Of a DNA stretch of 64,000 bases, positions 44,464 to 56,867 are shown one piece after another. The position numbers and the translations under genes were made by a program. A model generated the notes under the pieces. That model made no database searches. It was not told the DNA's origin and worked only from the letters and a program-made list of their open reading frames with translations. How positions within the stretch are numbered: position 1 is the first letter of the stretch; every line of letters starts with the position of its first letter. This DNA is from Hypericum androsaemum (lineage: Eukaryota; Streptophyta; Magnoliopsida; Malpighiales; Hypericaceae): the NCBI GenBank assembly GCA_963995505.1, contig OZ023180.1:4216501-4280500 (forward strand), in the 5' to 3' direction.

Positions 44464-47400
44464 ATGGATTTCAACTCCTCCTCATCTCCCAAAGCCATCC
44501 CAGTTTTCTCCACCTTCTCCGCCCCATTTGACACCAACTCTCCGCCCTCCAAAAAGCCTATAGCTTTATGGCCGGGGATGTACCATTCCCCTGTCACGGC
44601 CGCCCTCTGGGAAGCGAGGTCGAGCATCTTCGAGAGGCTCCTTGACCCGCCTAAGGACGCGCCTCCTCAGAGTGAATTGCTGACCAAGACCCCGAGCCAG
44701 AGCCGTACGTGTATCGAGTACGGCTTTTCGAGTGATGGTATCTTGAGGGAGCAGTATAGGGATCCATGGAATGAGGTCAGGATTGGGAAGTTGCTGGAGG
44801 ACCTTGATGCTTTGGCTGGCACCATCTCTGTTAAGGTTGTCCCCTCTTGTTCAAGCTCTTGACTTTGTTGATAATATATCGGAAAGATTGAATTTTTATG
44901 TGGTGGTGATGCCTAGAACCTCTGTGAGAATTCTGGGTTGTCTTGGAAAGTTTGGTGTGATGTTTTGGTTGGCACCATCTCTGTTAAGGTTGTGCCCTCT
45001 TGTCCAAGCTCTTGACATTGTTGATCATCTTTTGGAAAGATTGGATTTTTATGCGGTGGTGATGCTTAGAACCTTTGTGAGAATTCTGGGTTGTTTTGGA
45101 AAGTTTGGTGTCTCAGTTCTTGATGCTTTGGTTGCCACCATCTATGTTAAGGTTGTCCCCTTGGCCTTAACCAAGCGCTGAATTTGATGTTCATCTCTTT
45201 AGAAAGATTGGATTTTTATGTGGTGGTGATGCTTGGAAATCTATGAGAATTATGGGTTGTCTTGAAAAGTTTGGTGTCTCAATTGGGTTTGGTCTGTGGC
45301 TTTGTTCATATCGTTTCTGGCTTCTGTGTTGTTGGAGAGTTGGTAAGATAAAGTCTCTTCTCATGGCTGCATTACAAATTGAACATCTGATTTTTTATCC
45401 ATCCGAAAACCATTATGGCATTGCTGAGTTTTCAGCTATATGGATGCCATTGCTGAGTTTTCAGCTGTATGCTAGAACAGATCGGGCATAACGGGACTCG
45501 GATACAGTTGTTTGTCATTGCTGAGTTTTCAGCTGCATGGATGCTTTTTTGTTTGTAACATTATGGACTACATAATTTTACCAGACATGAATGGATTTTA
45601 TGTTCTTAGGACAGAGTTGGTGGCAGATTGAAGGGCTTTAATTGGAAGTTAGTTTTCGTCCTTCGTTCTTTTGAAAAGTCGGATTGTCTGGACTCAAATG
45701 CCTGACTATCTGGCCGATCTTGCTAAAATATGCCATTGATCTTTTTGAAAGATGTAATAAGAAATTGGTTTTGCTAAACCTTTTGTAGTTACCAATTGAC
45801 TTGCTTGTTTCTGTAACTGTGGAAGGATTTTCTCCATCGTAAGAGTAACCAAATTTCATCAAAGATCATTTCTCTTAGTTCTTCGGTGTTCTTTTTGGTG
45901 CATTAGCATTGTTCTGATGATGATAGCACAACAAGGCCACTCTTGCTGGTGACTGCTTCCGTCGATAAGATAGTCCTGAAGAAGCCAATTAGTGTGGACA
46001 TTGATTTGAAGATCGTTGGTGCTGTAATATGGGTTGGACGGTCATCGATTGAAATTCAACTGGAAGTTATTCAGTCCACAAAAGGTACTTCTAGTGCTAG
46101 TTCTTATCTTAGATGCGATAGTCGAGTTGACTCCACATAAGATCAAGGATTAGCTTGAAACAGAAAGTAATAACTTTGGTACTGCATTTCAAAATTAAAT
46201 TCCTTCCAACGGAAGTGTGCTTCATGATTAGTATTGATCTTGCCTTCCTCGTGTGAAATTGGAGAATCGCAAGGCAAACTACAAAGTTCAACCATTAACT
46301 GCATGTCTGCATTATGGAAGTTTGTCAAAAAAGTTCTGCATTCTGGGAGAAAATGAGTTTTTGCCTGGATTACAGAAATGTTGGAGCAAAATTCAGTAGA
46401 TTTCGATATCTTCTTTGTGCTTGTATCATTCACAAATCTCATTTTTCTTGTAGAGGATCCCGACGCTTCGGACTCAGTGGCTCTGACAGCCAACTTCATC
46501 TTTGTTGCTCGGGATTCTAAGACTGGGAAAGCTGCTCCTGTGAACCGGTTATCTCCAGAAACTGAGGGGGAGAAACGTCTCTTTGAAGAAGCTGATTCAA
46601 GGAGTAAGCTAAGAAAGAGGAAGAGGGTTGATGAGAGAAAGGAAATAGAGAATGGACAAGTGGATAGACTACAAGCATTGCTAGCAGAGGGACGAATCTT
46701 TTGTGACATGCCAGCCTTGGCAGACAGAAACAGCATTCTCCTGCGGGATACACGCCTTGAAAATTCTCTCATCTGTCAGCCACAGCAACGTAACATCCAT
46801 GGCAGAATCTTCGGAGGCTTTCTGATGCTCCGGGCATTTGAGCTGGCTTTCTCTACCGCTTACGCTTTTGCTGGACTGGCTCCCTACTTTCTTGAAGTTG
46901 ACCATGTTGATTTCTTAAGGCCTGTGAGTACTGTCATCATTATTTGTCCCACCTTGCTACTTCTGTTGGCTTCCTTACTTTGTCCGTTAGGAAAGATCAT
47001 CTACTTCAACTAACATGTTGTAAACCAAGCTTGAGGTTCACAGTTGCTGAAGAGTTAACCGAAATGGTTTTCGACTAAAGCGTTACAGGGTTGCTGAATC
47101 TTCAGATAGTGGTATATAACCCTGCTACCAGCTAATTTACTCTTTAACAAACGGTAAAATGTTTGGTGTCCAGGTGGATGTAGGAGGTTTTCTACGATTG
47201 AAATCATGTGTCCTCTACACAGAAGTTCACAACCCCGAACAGCCTCTGATCAACGTCGAAGTTGTTGCTCATGTTACCAGACCTGAGCTAAGAACTAGTG
47301 AGGTAAACTTCCCGCTCTGTTCTTCCATGTAGAACAGAAGATGTCAACAAACCTGTTTTCTGGTCTGTTAAGAGTTCGTTGCTCATGTTCTTTCGTTCAA

Positions 47401-47589
47401 GAAATCCCAGTGACCTCATGACGTTTTGAATGCACTTGACAGGTATCAAATACGTTCTACTTCACCTTTACGGTGCGTCCCGAGGCCAAGACCGATGGGA
47501 TTAAGATTCGGAAAGTGGTCCCAGCTACAGAGGAAGAAGCACGTCTCATTTTAGAGCGCATGGATGCCGAGACCTTGACGTCGATCTAA
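44464..47589 (+). CDS. Acyl-CoA thioesterase, ACOT9-like (double hotdog)
   Basis: It hydrolyses acyl-CoA to free fatty acid and CoA. Plant relatives are annotated as mitochondrial or plastid ACOT9/BFIT-type enzymes. Five exons by homology-guided splice choice: 44464-44835, 45907-46084, 46454-46923, 47174-47302, 47443-47589; all introns are GT-AG and the frame closes at 431 residues. Exon 1 has a Ser/Pro-rich, possible transit region and REQYRDPWNEVRIGKLLEDLD. Exon 2 has PLLLVTASVDKI and IWVGRSSIEIQLEV of the first hotdog. Exon 3 has FIFVARDSKTGKAAPVN, a charged linker, then NIHGRIFGGFLMLRAFELA of the second hotdog. The unusual part is intron 1, which holds tandem copies of the exon 1 end and its splice donor. 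It converges on the formin gene, with 710 bp between the stop codons. Confidence 0.9.
44805..45270 (+). repeat. Tandem copies of the ACOT exon 1 tail and donor site
   Basis: A unit of about 154-163 bp starting gatgctttgg(c/t)tg.caccatct, then gttaag|gttgt, occurs at 44805, 44959 and 45122, with a partial fourth copy of its middle near 45190-45280. Each full copy has the exon end and a usable GT donor. Confidence 0.88.
45395..45545 (+). repeat. Short tandem repeat in ACOT intron 1
   Basis: attgctgagttttcagctgtatggatg is present about three times (45420, 45449, 45518), unevenly spaced. Confidence 0.75.
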
Positions 47590-48299
47590 ATCGTCTAGTA
47601 CCAACATTCGAGCCGCAAATAACTGGTAGTGGAAGACTAAATAGCAGACCGGGAAAGTGGAATGGTATTGTTCTCCAGGAACTGATTGAATGTGAATGTT
47701 GAGCCACCTTTAATCAAAACGGTGGGAAGTATTATTGGTCATCAGCAATCTCAAAAGTACTTGTGAAGTGTTTTCTGGTGTATTCGTTTCGCGACATACA
47801 AGTAAAAGAACTTGCATTACCAACTGCCTTAGCGCGATATTAGAGCAGATCGATCCGCAGCATGTGAGGCAGCAGACTTAGCCTATACAAGCTTCTGCCT
47901 TCGCGAAAACTTCATCTACCAATTCTAGGCTCTTCACAGATAACCCGAGCTTACGGTTGCTGGATGCAGGCTCGCGACGCGAAACTCATACGATGATACG
48001 AATGCTCTACAATTATCAGCTTTACTTCTATAACCAAACAGGACTTTACAACAAAAGGTGTTCTGCAGAGCTGCATTACAATCAGCGAGCATGTTTATTC
48101 CGAAAAGGAAGCCGCCTAAGTATTACTATCTATAACACAAGGAATACCAAAACCTTTTCTGGTGGCTTTGTACATGTAGCAAGATTTGGATCAGGTGAAT
48201 TAAGTGCATCCAATCTTCTTATCCTCGCTATAAGGCGGTTTTTCGGGTTGCCCCTTGCCAGTATGTTACAGACGAGCATCCTAGTGTACCCAGGTGCAC
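47590..48299. other. Shared 3' region of the convergent ACOT and formin genes
   Basis: Expected 3'UTRs of both genes. No other gene was seen; the open frame at 47957-48379 overlaps the formin end and is not supported. Confidence 0.5.
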
Positions 48300-51200
48300 C
48301 TAGGAGGACAAGCTTTCTTCATCGGAGGAACTGTCCGGTCTCGCTACAGAAGGCCCGGGGAACACCTGTGGTAGTGTAGGATTCACCGGAACCGGGAATT
48401 TATGCGCGGAACTTACTACAGTTCGCTCATTTATCATGCCAACTTCTTTGCAGACCCGATCGAGAACACCGAGAAAGTCTCTCACCACCAGGAAGATTCT
48501 GAAGGGATGTGCTTCTTCTTTAGCGGAATTCCCATGGAAGTATTCCGTGATCTCTTTCACCAGGGATAGAGCAAGACTCTCATGAGCCTGAATCCTAATG
48601 ATCTCCTCCTCGGCCTTTTTCAAGAAGCTGTTCATTGATTCTGAGAATTTCAGCCTGTTACTGTCTAACTGCAGTGTTTCGTTCAACCTGACAATGGCGG
48701 TAATTTCCTGAATGCCTTTGGAAAGCTTGGCCACATCACTGCTGAGCACATCAGAATCCATTCCCGCAGCTTTCTTCACGTTGGCGAGTTCTGAACTGAG
48801 GCTGGAAACAACTTGCAGACCAAGCTTCCTACACTTGGCGTCTTCACTTGCTGAAGTGCTTGGAATTTGATTGGTTCCTGTGATACGAGCACCTTCTGTT
48901 CTGATAATTTCTTGGACGACGAAATGCAGAAGTGTGGTCTTTCCATCTGCCCCCTTGACGTCGACAAGCTTGAGCAAGGTATCGAGCTTGAAGGCTTGTG
49001 CATCACCACGGTTAGTTCCAACATTCATACGGTTTCCTGTCTTCAGCACAGCTTCTAGCAGCTTGAAAAACAACCTGCTATTCCTCAATTCTTCACAAGC
49101 CACCTGTACATGGGAGGAAATGCCATTAGAAACTAAGGCTGTAGACAAATATGCAGAATCCGAACAATCGAGACTTCAAAAGCAGATGCCCGAAGCAGAA
49201 ATGGTGATGAATTCCTCCGAGATTGATGACGAAATCGAACTTTGATTTTTTTCCACCAGTGAAACTCTTGAGTACAAAAAGCATCCATCACTAAAGTGTA
49301 GAGAGATGGAAGAATAGATTCACCTCTAGAGTTCCGAATGACCTCTTGAGGTACTCGATCTCGGTTTCAAAATTGGTTACATAAAGCATTGCTTCTGCTC
49401 TCTTAAATGCAAAAGGCACATCAAGGACGGCTTTCAGGAACTTCTCAGCATGACAAAGCTTGGTTGGTGAATCATCTTTGTAAGCCTTCAATTTCCGCTC
49501 CTCCTCCTTCGAAGGAGCCATCTTTAACAGACTCTCAAGAAGTTCAGTACCTAGAGTGTCAGTATTACCTGTGCACACAAGGAGCAACACAAGTTAGGTT
49601 AGGAGCATGCTCCACAAGATCAGGATTACTCGAAGCGTCTCCGAACCGACAAAAAACACAATCCACACTAAATGCCCCACAACAGCAGGCTAAACCAATG
49701 TTGCTGCAACAAAAACAAACAACCTCGCGGTTCGCTTACCTTCCAAAAGGGCCTCACAGACTTCCTCAACAGTCACATTGAGCGCTCTAAGCAGAATGGC
49801 AATGTTCTGCGCTTTCTTCGGATCAAGCACCCTGTTCTCTTGGTTAGCCATAGGGAGTACCGACCTTGGTGTTATCTGCTGCCCTGGCTTCGGCATTGGG
49901 GTGTTCGCAACGAACAATGTCTCGATCATCTCCTCATTTAGTCTGCGGATTTCATCAAATTATTTGGTTTTGTTGGCATTTTAAGGAAAGTTGCAATCTT
50001 TGAGTTATAGAGAGAGAGAAAAGAAACTTCTGTTATAGCTTTACCTGAATGAGCTTGACCTGAGGTGATCCCAAACCATCTCCCGATCCGAGCTCGCCCG
50101 AACCTTATCCCAATGCAACGGCTTCAGCTTTGGCTTCGGCGTCTCCTCCGTACTCTCCCCTGCCTCCGCGCCTGCCAGTGGTGCCTGTTCAGCCTGAGAC
50201 ACCTTACCAGCACTAGACTGCAACACGAACGGCCTCGACGGAGGGATCAGCGCTGGCGGCCGCGAGGCAATCGGATGATCCGTCGGCGTTGGAGACTCCA
50301 CCTGCACTGGCATAGCTACCACTGGCGGAGGAGGCGGTGGAGGAGGAGGAGGCCGCGGTGGATGGCCTAATGAACTTGCCATCCTCGTGTTTGGCCGTCT
50401 CTCCGGCGTGGAAGCCGCCGAGGAAGAAAGCGAAGCCGAGGAAGAAGACGATGGAGAGGCCTTTTGTTGATTGGAAGAGCGGTTGATCATCCGGGGAAAG
50501 GCAATGGGGTGGGTGATCCTGTTCTTGTTGAAGTCTCTCTCCGGCGAAGTGGAAGTCACCAAGTCACTCGCCGGCGTCAACGGGGTTGACTCCAAGACCA
50601 CGTTGGGCGACGCGGAGGCGGAGGTGAGCGACGGGGACAACATTGTCCGGGCTCGTTCCGGCGAGGAGCAGACGGAGGTTAAAGAAATGGAAGGCCGGTG
50701 GGGATCCGGTGCATCGGACACCCTCGCCGGAGACAGCTGAGGGCTTGACGGAGCCGGCGACTTGGTGCGGGGGGTCATGCTCGGAGAGTGGGAGTTGGAC
50801 CGGGGAGGTGACCCCGAACCGGAGCTCGACGAAGAAGAACTCGAACTCGACCCGGTCTCGTCGGCGGGTCGGACCCCGAGCACACTCCTGGACCCGGACT
50901 CGGTCCCCAAGGATCCCTTCGGGGAGTAGAACTCGTCGTCGTCTTCGGCCGTAGAGGTGACGTCGCCGTCTCGGAGGGGGTTCCGGCGGGGGAGGAGGGG
51001 AGGGAGGGGGCGGAGCTCCGGGGATCCCAACTTCACAGGATCCGACCCGGCATTCCCCGGCGGGTGGGCCTCCCCAACTTCCACGTTGTGTGCGCTGACG
51101 AGGGTCCCCAAGTAGAGGAACTCGGAGCTGTTGGAGGAGTTGGCCCTCAGCTTCCTCCCGGTGGGCCCGCCTCCTCTCGGGGGCCCCACCATGGAGGTGA

Positions 51201-51657
51201 ACACCCTGCTGCTCCCCGGGGTGCTGGTCTCGGATCCGCGCGTGGTCTTCACGTCGCCGTCATTGGCTCTGGCGCGTCGCCTTCGGTAGAGAAAGACGAA
51301 GACGCCGAGGAAGACGAGGCCGGAGAGGGCGGCGGCGAGGGTGGCCGCGAGGAGCTTGCTGGTGGTCTTGTGGTGGGTGGGGGACTGGGGGAGGACGAGG
51401 GAGGAGATGTTGGCCGGGAATGAGGCGAATGCGGAGGGGGAGGGCGGGGGCGGCGGGGAGGGGTAGGATGGGAAGAAAGGGTCGCCTCCGGGGGTAGTTT
51501 GGGAAAATGGGAGTGCGGGAGGTGGAGGCTGCTGGGTCGGAGGAGGGGAGTCCTCCGGGAAGAATGGCTGGTGGAGTATCCTCCTCTTTCCAGAACTACC
51601 CCTGGGTGCGCACGATAGCGCCACCATGAGGAGGAGGAAAGTGGAGGCGCCGCGCAT
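48300..51657 (-). CDS. Class I formin (FH1/FH2 actin nucleator)
   Basis: It nucleates and elongates actin filaments at the plasma membrane. Four exons: 51657-50045, 49942-49740, 49568-49324, 49103-48300; all introns GT-AG; 954 residues. Order: signal peptide (about 1-22), Pro-rich extracellular part with SPPPPPSP stretches, transmembrane helix (about 102-124) followed by RRRRAR, a long Ser/Pro-rich cytosolic linker, the FH1 polyproline run near 430-445, and the FH2 domain from about 505 ([14 protein letters not shown]) with the [13 protein letters not shown] lasso/post region and KTTLLHFVV. That is the layout of plant class I formins such as AtFH1. The tail ends in acidic [10 protein letters not shown]. 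No lesion is seen. Confidence 0.95.
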
Positions 51658-52430
51658 TGTCGTCCCTCCGTTTCCAAGTCCCAGAACGGTGGCGTTTTAT
51701 CTTTTCACTTACTTCACTCTTAGTGAAAATAGAAGAAAGTGCGAGGGAAGTGGGAAAGCGTAGAGGGAGTGGGGGTTGGGAAGGTGCATCCAGCTAAGAT
51801 TCTGCTGGTGGTTGTTTTTTGTGCGCTTATTCTCACTAGACTATCTACTAATTACCGTAGTTTAAGCTATAGAGATGACTCGAATATGAATTATTTAGTC
51901 AGGTTAGATAAAACTACGATGCGTGATTAACTGTTTTTTACATTTTTCAAAAAAAAATTAACTGGTTTCTATTGATTTTATTTTTTAACTGTAGGGACGA
52001 TTGCGGTGATAATATAGTTTTGTTGCTGCATGCACCTTTCTATTTCATGTCCTGTACGTACCTCTGACTCATGTCATTGGACGATCGAGTGAGGAGGTTA
52101 CTGTTCTCTCTTGGGCCCGCGACTATTTTTAATTTTTTGTGTTTATAATATCTGATATAACTAATCAAGATTCAAGTAGATGGAACTTTTGAATAAGTAT
52201 AAAAAATTTAAATTAGAATAACAACTGGTTGATTTTGTTGGTACTTTGAATTCATTTTTAGTGTAATAACCAAATGGTTTCTTCTTCCTTTCTACTGTCG
52301 GAAGCGGGGACCACGCGGGAGAATAAGGACACAGAAGAAGGGGAAGATCCGATCTGGACACATGTGAGGCTGTAATATATCTATCTCGCTTGGGCCCCAC
52401 TTCCCCCACCCACATATTAATATATTATGT
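51658..52430. other. Formin upstream region
   Basis: Promoter and 5' leader of the formin are expected here (minus strand). GATAAAA near 51695-51702 is a weak TATA candidate. Nothing else was recognised. Confidence 0.4.
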
Positions 52431-52439
52431 TAAAAGTTT

Positions 52440-53426
52440 GGGAAAATTACTTTCAAGTTCTTCGAGTTTGTTTAATATATTCAAAAGTCTCTCTTGTTCA
52501 CAAAATACATTCCGACGTCTCTCTAGTTTGCTTTTATTATACTTTCGGATTCCTGGCGCACGTTAGCAATTTTTTTTTCATTTTTGTCAATAAAATGACT
52601 AAAATACCCTTAGAACAGAAAATTTAAAAACCATGACATCATCTCTTCATTCTTCTTCCATTCCTCCTTCCTCCTATAACTAATTCAACACTAAAAATCA
52701 AACAAAACCAATTTGGTGGCTTCAAATTCAAATCGATTAATCAAGACATGAAGACAGCTTCATCCCAATCGATTAAATTGGAGTCGTGTTCCAAGCTCCA
52801 CCACCGGTTGAAGTGATGACGACGTCGAGGAGCTTACCGCCGCCACCGTCGAAAATATTCGCCCCTGCCACTGTCACTTGGGCGAGATCCGGATCGTTGA
52901 GATCCGGCAACCACAGCTGCTGCGTCGGCGGCACTTATGAGTTGTTTGGGGTGAGGTTGAGCGAGAGGGAGCTGGTGGAGGCGGGGCTAGAGTCGCAGGG
53001 AAAGGTCTCCCGACGCGAGCGAGGGCCTCGGGAAGAAGAACCACTGTCCTTCAGCGAGGCGATCTTGTTTCCTCCTCGTCCTGCCGCCTTGCTCACCGAC
53101 GTTCTCCCTCCGTGTGGGCCCCCACGGTCCCCGTCTCTGCCTCCACGTACCGCCACCCCGGACTGCGCCTCGCTGACGGTTCTGGCCGTTCATCCCCTCA
53201 ACAATCGATTAGGTTGGAAATTGGTCGTGCGTAGAAGACGATGTGAGCAATTTTTTCGTTTAAAGGGTATTTTCGTCATTTCAATGATAAAAAAAGAAAA
53301 AAACTCATCGAAGAATCCGAAAGTATAATAAAATCAAACAAGAGAGACGTCGGAATATATTTTGTAAACATGAAGAACTTTTGAGTACATTAAAACAAAT
53401 CCGAGGAATTTGAGAGTAATTTTTCC
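52440..53426. mobile_element. MULE-type element, TSD taaaa(g/a)ttt
   Basis: Left gggaaaattactttcaagttcttcg and right reverse complement ggaaaaattactctcaaattcctcgg; TIRs of about 190 bp include gacgtctctctagtttgcttttattatactttcgg. TSD taaaagttt/taaaaattt (52431-52439, 53427-53435) matches at 8 of 9. Same TIR family as the outer MULE at 5893. The GC-rich core (52780-53230) has an open frame (52786-53328) with GTYELFGVRLSE that may be a captured exon of unknown origin. Confidence 0.82.
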
Positions 53427-53435
53427 TAAAAATTT

Positions 53436-54952
53436 TAGACCCTCCCCTTGATCGTCGTCTCCCACCGGACGGAGTGGATGCATGCGCGATTGCTCGGCCG
53501 CATCAGGCTGGGTTTGTGCAGGAGAATTTCTTTTTAAAATTATCTAGTTTCTGGTTAACAAAAATTTTAATCAAGTTTTTGTTAGATTATATTGTAAACG
53601 ATAAGAATTCTGTGTCCATCAAATTTTAATGGTTTTTTTTGTCGATGCTACCTGATAACTGAAATCCCCTGGATGAGTTAATATAGATTCAAATGGGTCT
53701 GATTTTTGAAAATTAACAAAATTTTATCAGCTAGTATTTAACAGTGATGTATTCTCAATATCTTCAATTCAAAATTTTTTGGTTAAACAAAAATAAACTT
53801 TATTCGCGGTTGATCCAAATATTTGTTGCTCCATATTGCATAAGATGAGATACTAATTTTTTTTTAAATCTCTAATATTCAAACTCGAACTTATAACTCT
53901 CGGCAACAAAATTGCATGAAACATTTTACAAAAGTACGGACAAAAGTACGAACTTCCCATAAGTCCTATTTAGAGACTGCACAAATATTAATTAAATACA
54001 ATGAATAAATAAGGTACATTGATCATGCACAGGATTCCTTTTACTAGTGGGGAGGGGAAAATGAATCTTACCTACATGTGAAAATGTAGGAAGCTGATTG
54101 AAAAAAGTGTGTTTTAATGATTTCACTTTTTTATTGGCAATCCTCGATGCCCACTCACATACACAATAAATATAGAAGCAGGATCGAGGATATTTACCGA
54201 CAATTACGGATGGAGATGTCAACAAAATCGGTTCGTTCAAATTATTTAGATATTAGTGACCTTTGGTTCTGCTGGGGCCCACATGACAACGACGATCTGG
54301 CCCACTTTATTATTTAGAAAAGACCCATGCTTCTGTTTTCATAAATTTCATCATATGTTTTGGTGCTATTCTCGTAATATATTTCCCGCTTAAATTTGAT
54401 TAAAACAGTTCTAAAAATGTCATTTCCCTTCCGTTTTCTTTCTCGTACCTGCTGCAAGAAATGCCCATTATTGTTTCAAATCGTAGATGAGTGATTTAGA
54501 TTTTTCTAACAAAATCTTTGACTAAAATCTTATAAATAGAAAAAATACAATTAAAATACTCATATTCGAATGTATGATTTGATGGTAATTTAAGTTCGAT
54601 CGTGCTCATCTCTAAGTATGGAAAGTTAACTATAAGTTTTTCTTGAAGACTATATAGATGTATCTTCAATCCAACCTTAAAAAGTGAACCTAACGTCTAG
54701 CAAATAAAGAAATTGTAATAGACGGACAATAGTCGACAAACCAATAACATCAATTATTTCATTGGGGAAAAAATAGTATTGGCTCCACTACCCGAGAGTC
54801 AAACCAATGACCAGAGAAAAATGTGCCCCCACATCTAAAAGTGAAGCGACAATTTAAACTTCGTCACTGTTTTCGCTCGAATTGGTTCCATTTTCAACGC
54901 ATAAAAAACATTTTTATTGGAAAACCATAACATGCGGCTGTTGATACGTTAT
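53436..54952. other. AT-rich intergenic DNA
   Basis: No gene, element ends or tandem repeats were recognised. Confidence 0.4.
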
Positions 54953-54961
54953 TTCTTCATA

Positions 54962-55474
54962 GGAAAAAAGTCTCATTAAGTATTATATAGTTTTAGACTT
55001 TCAGAATTAAGGCTATTTAGTTTCAAATTGGAAATTTAGTACCTTGCAGTTTACATATTTTTTTCCGGGCCCTGCCAACTGGATTTGCCATGTCATATTT
55101 ACGGTCTACATGGCGTGCCATCTCATCCTTTTTTATCCATGCAATTGATGACGTGGCAAGTCATAAAATTTTTAAATGGTGCCAAATTTTTTAGATTTTT
55201 CAAAATCATCGATTTTAAAAATTGTGAAAAATCTAAAAAATTTGGCACCATTTTAAAATTTTATGACTTGCCACGTCATCAATTGCATGGATAAAAAACG
55301 ATGAGATGGCACGCCATGTAGATCGTAAATATGACATGGCAAATCCAGATGGCGGGGCAGCTGCCCTGGACCTGCCCGAGAAAAAAATGTGTAAACCACA
55401 AGGTACTCAATTCTCAATTTGAAATCATATGGTCTTAATTCTGAAACTACATGGTACTAAATGAGACTTTTTCC
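54962..55474. mobile_element. Foldback (near-palindromic) MULE-type element, TSD ttcttcata
   Basis: The element is almost a single inverted repeat: each arm is about 240 bp, meeting near 55205-55215, and the inner 140 bp of each arm are nearly identical (catgtcatatttacg(g/a)tctacatggcg...). The 9-bp TSD is perfect (54953-54961, 55475-55483). Outer arms carry ggtactaaatgagac and a gcagctgccc block that link it to the 13810/61530 family. It has no coding capacity. Confidence 0.9.
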
Positions 55475-55483
55475 TTCTTCATA

Positions 55484-56010
55484 TGGATTCAATTAAATGT
55501 CGTGCACTTTTCGCATTAATTAAATGTTACATTTTTTAAATCTCTTATATTCAAAATCGAGTACATTGTCATGTCTTATGTAGGAGATGGTTCTTCAATT
55601 ATATTTTTTATGTAAGTCTTCAACCTAAATTTTTAAAAGTAATTCAAGTATCTTGCTACTTGAATCACCTTCAAATCACATATTTTTTTGGTATGTATAT
55701 TAGCCAAGCTGCCTAATTTTTACAGTTATTAACAAGTTTATATTTTTTGTAATTAATAATGTATATTAATTTCAGTGTCACCTACTAATCTCGGAATAGC
55801 TGAAGTTGGCCTTCTATATTATTTTAGCAAAAAAACTTCGGAACAAAGCAACGCTTAACATATAAAATGCTGCAAGTAGGCAATATTTTCCGGATCATGG
55901 AAAAAATGTGCTAATGGATCCAATTATTTTCCAATAATTAAAGGCTAGTATATGCATATGTCTCGTCATGACCAGACTACACCTTGTCGGTATAAGATTC
56001 TCGTTTGGAG
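55484..56010. other. AT-rich intergenic DNA
   Basis: Nothing was recognised between the two MULE-type elements. Confidence 0.4.
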
Positions 56011-56525
56011 CATTTACCGGGTTTTGGATTGAGTAGGGACTACTAAAAAGTTGTCCCTATGGAGGGGACTCATTCAGAGTCCTTGGATCTATTTTTTTAA
56101 TTAAAAAATTTGATCTGATGGTCAATATCACACGAAGGGTATTTTTGACCATATATCCCAAAAAGTGCCAACTAAAATTCCACCCACATTTATTCTGCCG
56201 CCCATATTAATTCTGCCACCCACATTAATTCCACATTAATTTCACTTTTTGACCATATATTTTCTTTCTCTTCCCCTCTCTTTCCTGGTCACTTTCTTTT
56301 CCTCTCTCTCTCTCTCTCTCTCATCCCATTTCCCTCGCCGGAGAAAAAGAAGAGACCGGGAGAAGAAGCTTCGCCTCCGGAGTGAAGAGGAGGTAGCTCG
56401 CTGGAGGAGGGAGTGGCTCTAAACCCCACTCAATCCCTTCCCTGCCACAACGGAGAAGGAGGAGGTAGCTCGCCGGAAGAGGGAGTGGCCGCGCGCTGCT
56501 CTCATCCTGTGCCCCGTCGGAGCCG

Positions 56526-56799
56526 GTGGCTCGGCTCGACTCCACCCCGCTGATCCGGCTACTATCCACCTCTTCCCCGTCGTTGTCCCAGCCGACTGGG
56601 GAGATCCTGAACAAGGAGGAAGCCGGAGGAGGAGACGAGCCAGGAGAGGAAGGAGAAGAGGCTGGGGACGATGAGGGAGAGGAGAACGACGGTGGGGCCT
56701 TCGTCAACGAGCAGACCGGTGAGGTCGGTGGACCATGCGAGCCCAAGCCCACCCGATTCGGCAACTGGGAGCGTAATGGCCGCTGTTTCAATTTTTTAG
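56526..56799 (+). pseudogene. Captured SDHAF4-like (DUF1674) coding sequence
   Basis: From the ATG at 56526 the frame gives about 90 residues: a Ser/Leu/Arg-rich start that could be a mitochondrial transit piece, an acidic Glu/Gly/Asp middle, then VNEQTGEVGGPCEPKPTRFG and NWERNGRCFNF. That end matches the conserved C terminus of SDHAF4 (usually GEIGGPRGPEPTRYGDWE..GRCSDF), the factor that binds flavinylated SDH1 during complex II assembly in mitochondria. Changes at key places (GPRGPEP to GPCEPKP, GDW to GNW) and a one-base slip at the last codons, which shifts the frame past the expected stop, argue for a decayed copy. No intron is visible in the piece. Confidence 0.78.
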
Positions 56800-56867
56800 T
56801 GAATTTCTGGGTTTTTTTTTGTCTTTTTTAGTGGATCTATTGATTTCTGAGTTTGGTTTCATATTGT

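Noticed and set aside
50041..51423. Several plus-strand open frames of about 100 codons
   Set aside because: Antisense shadows of the GC-rich formin exon 1.
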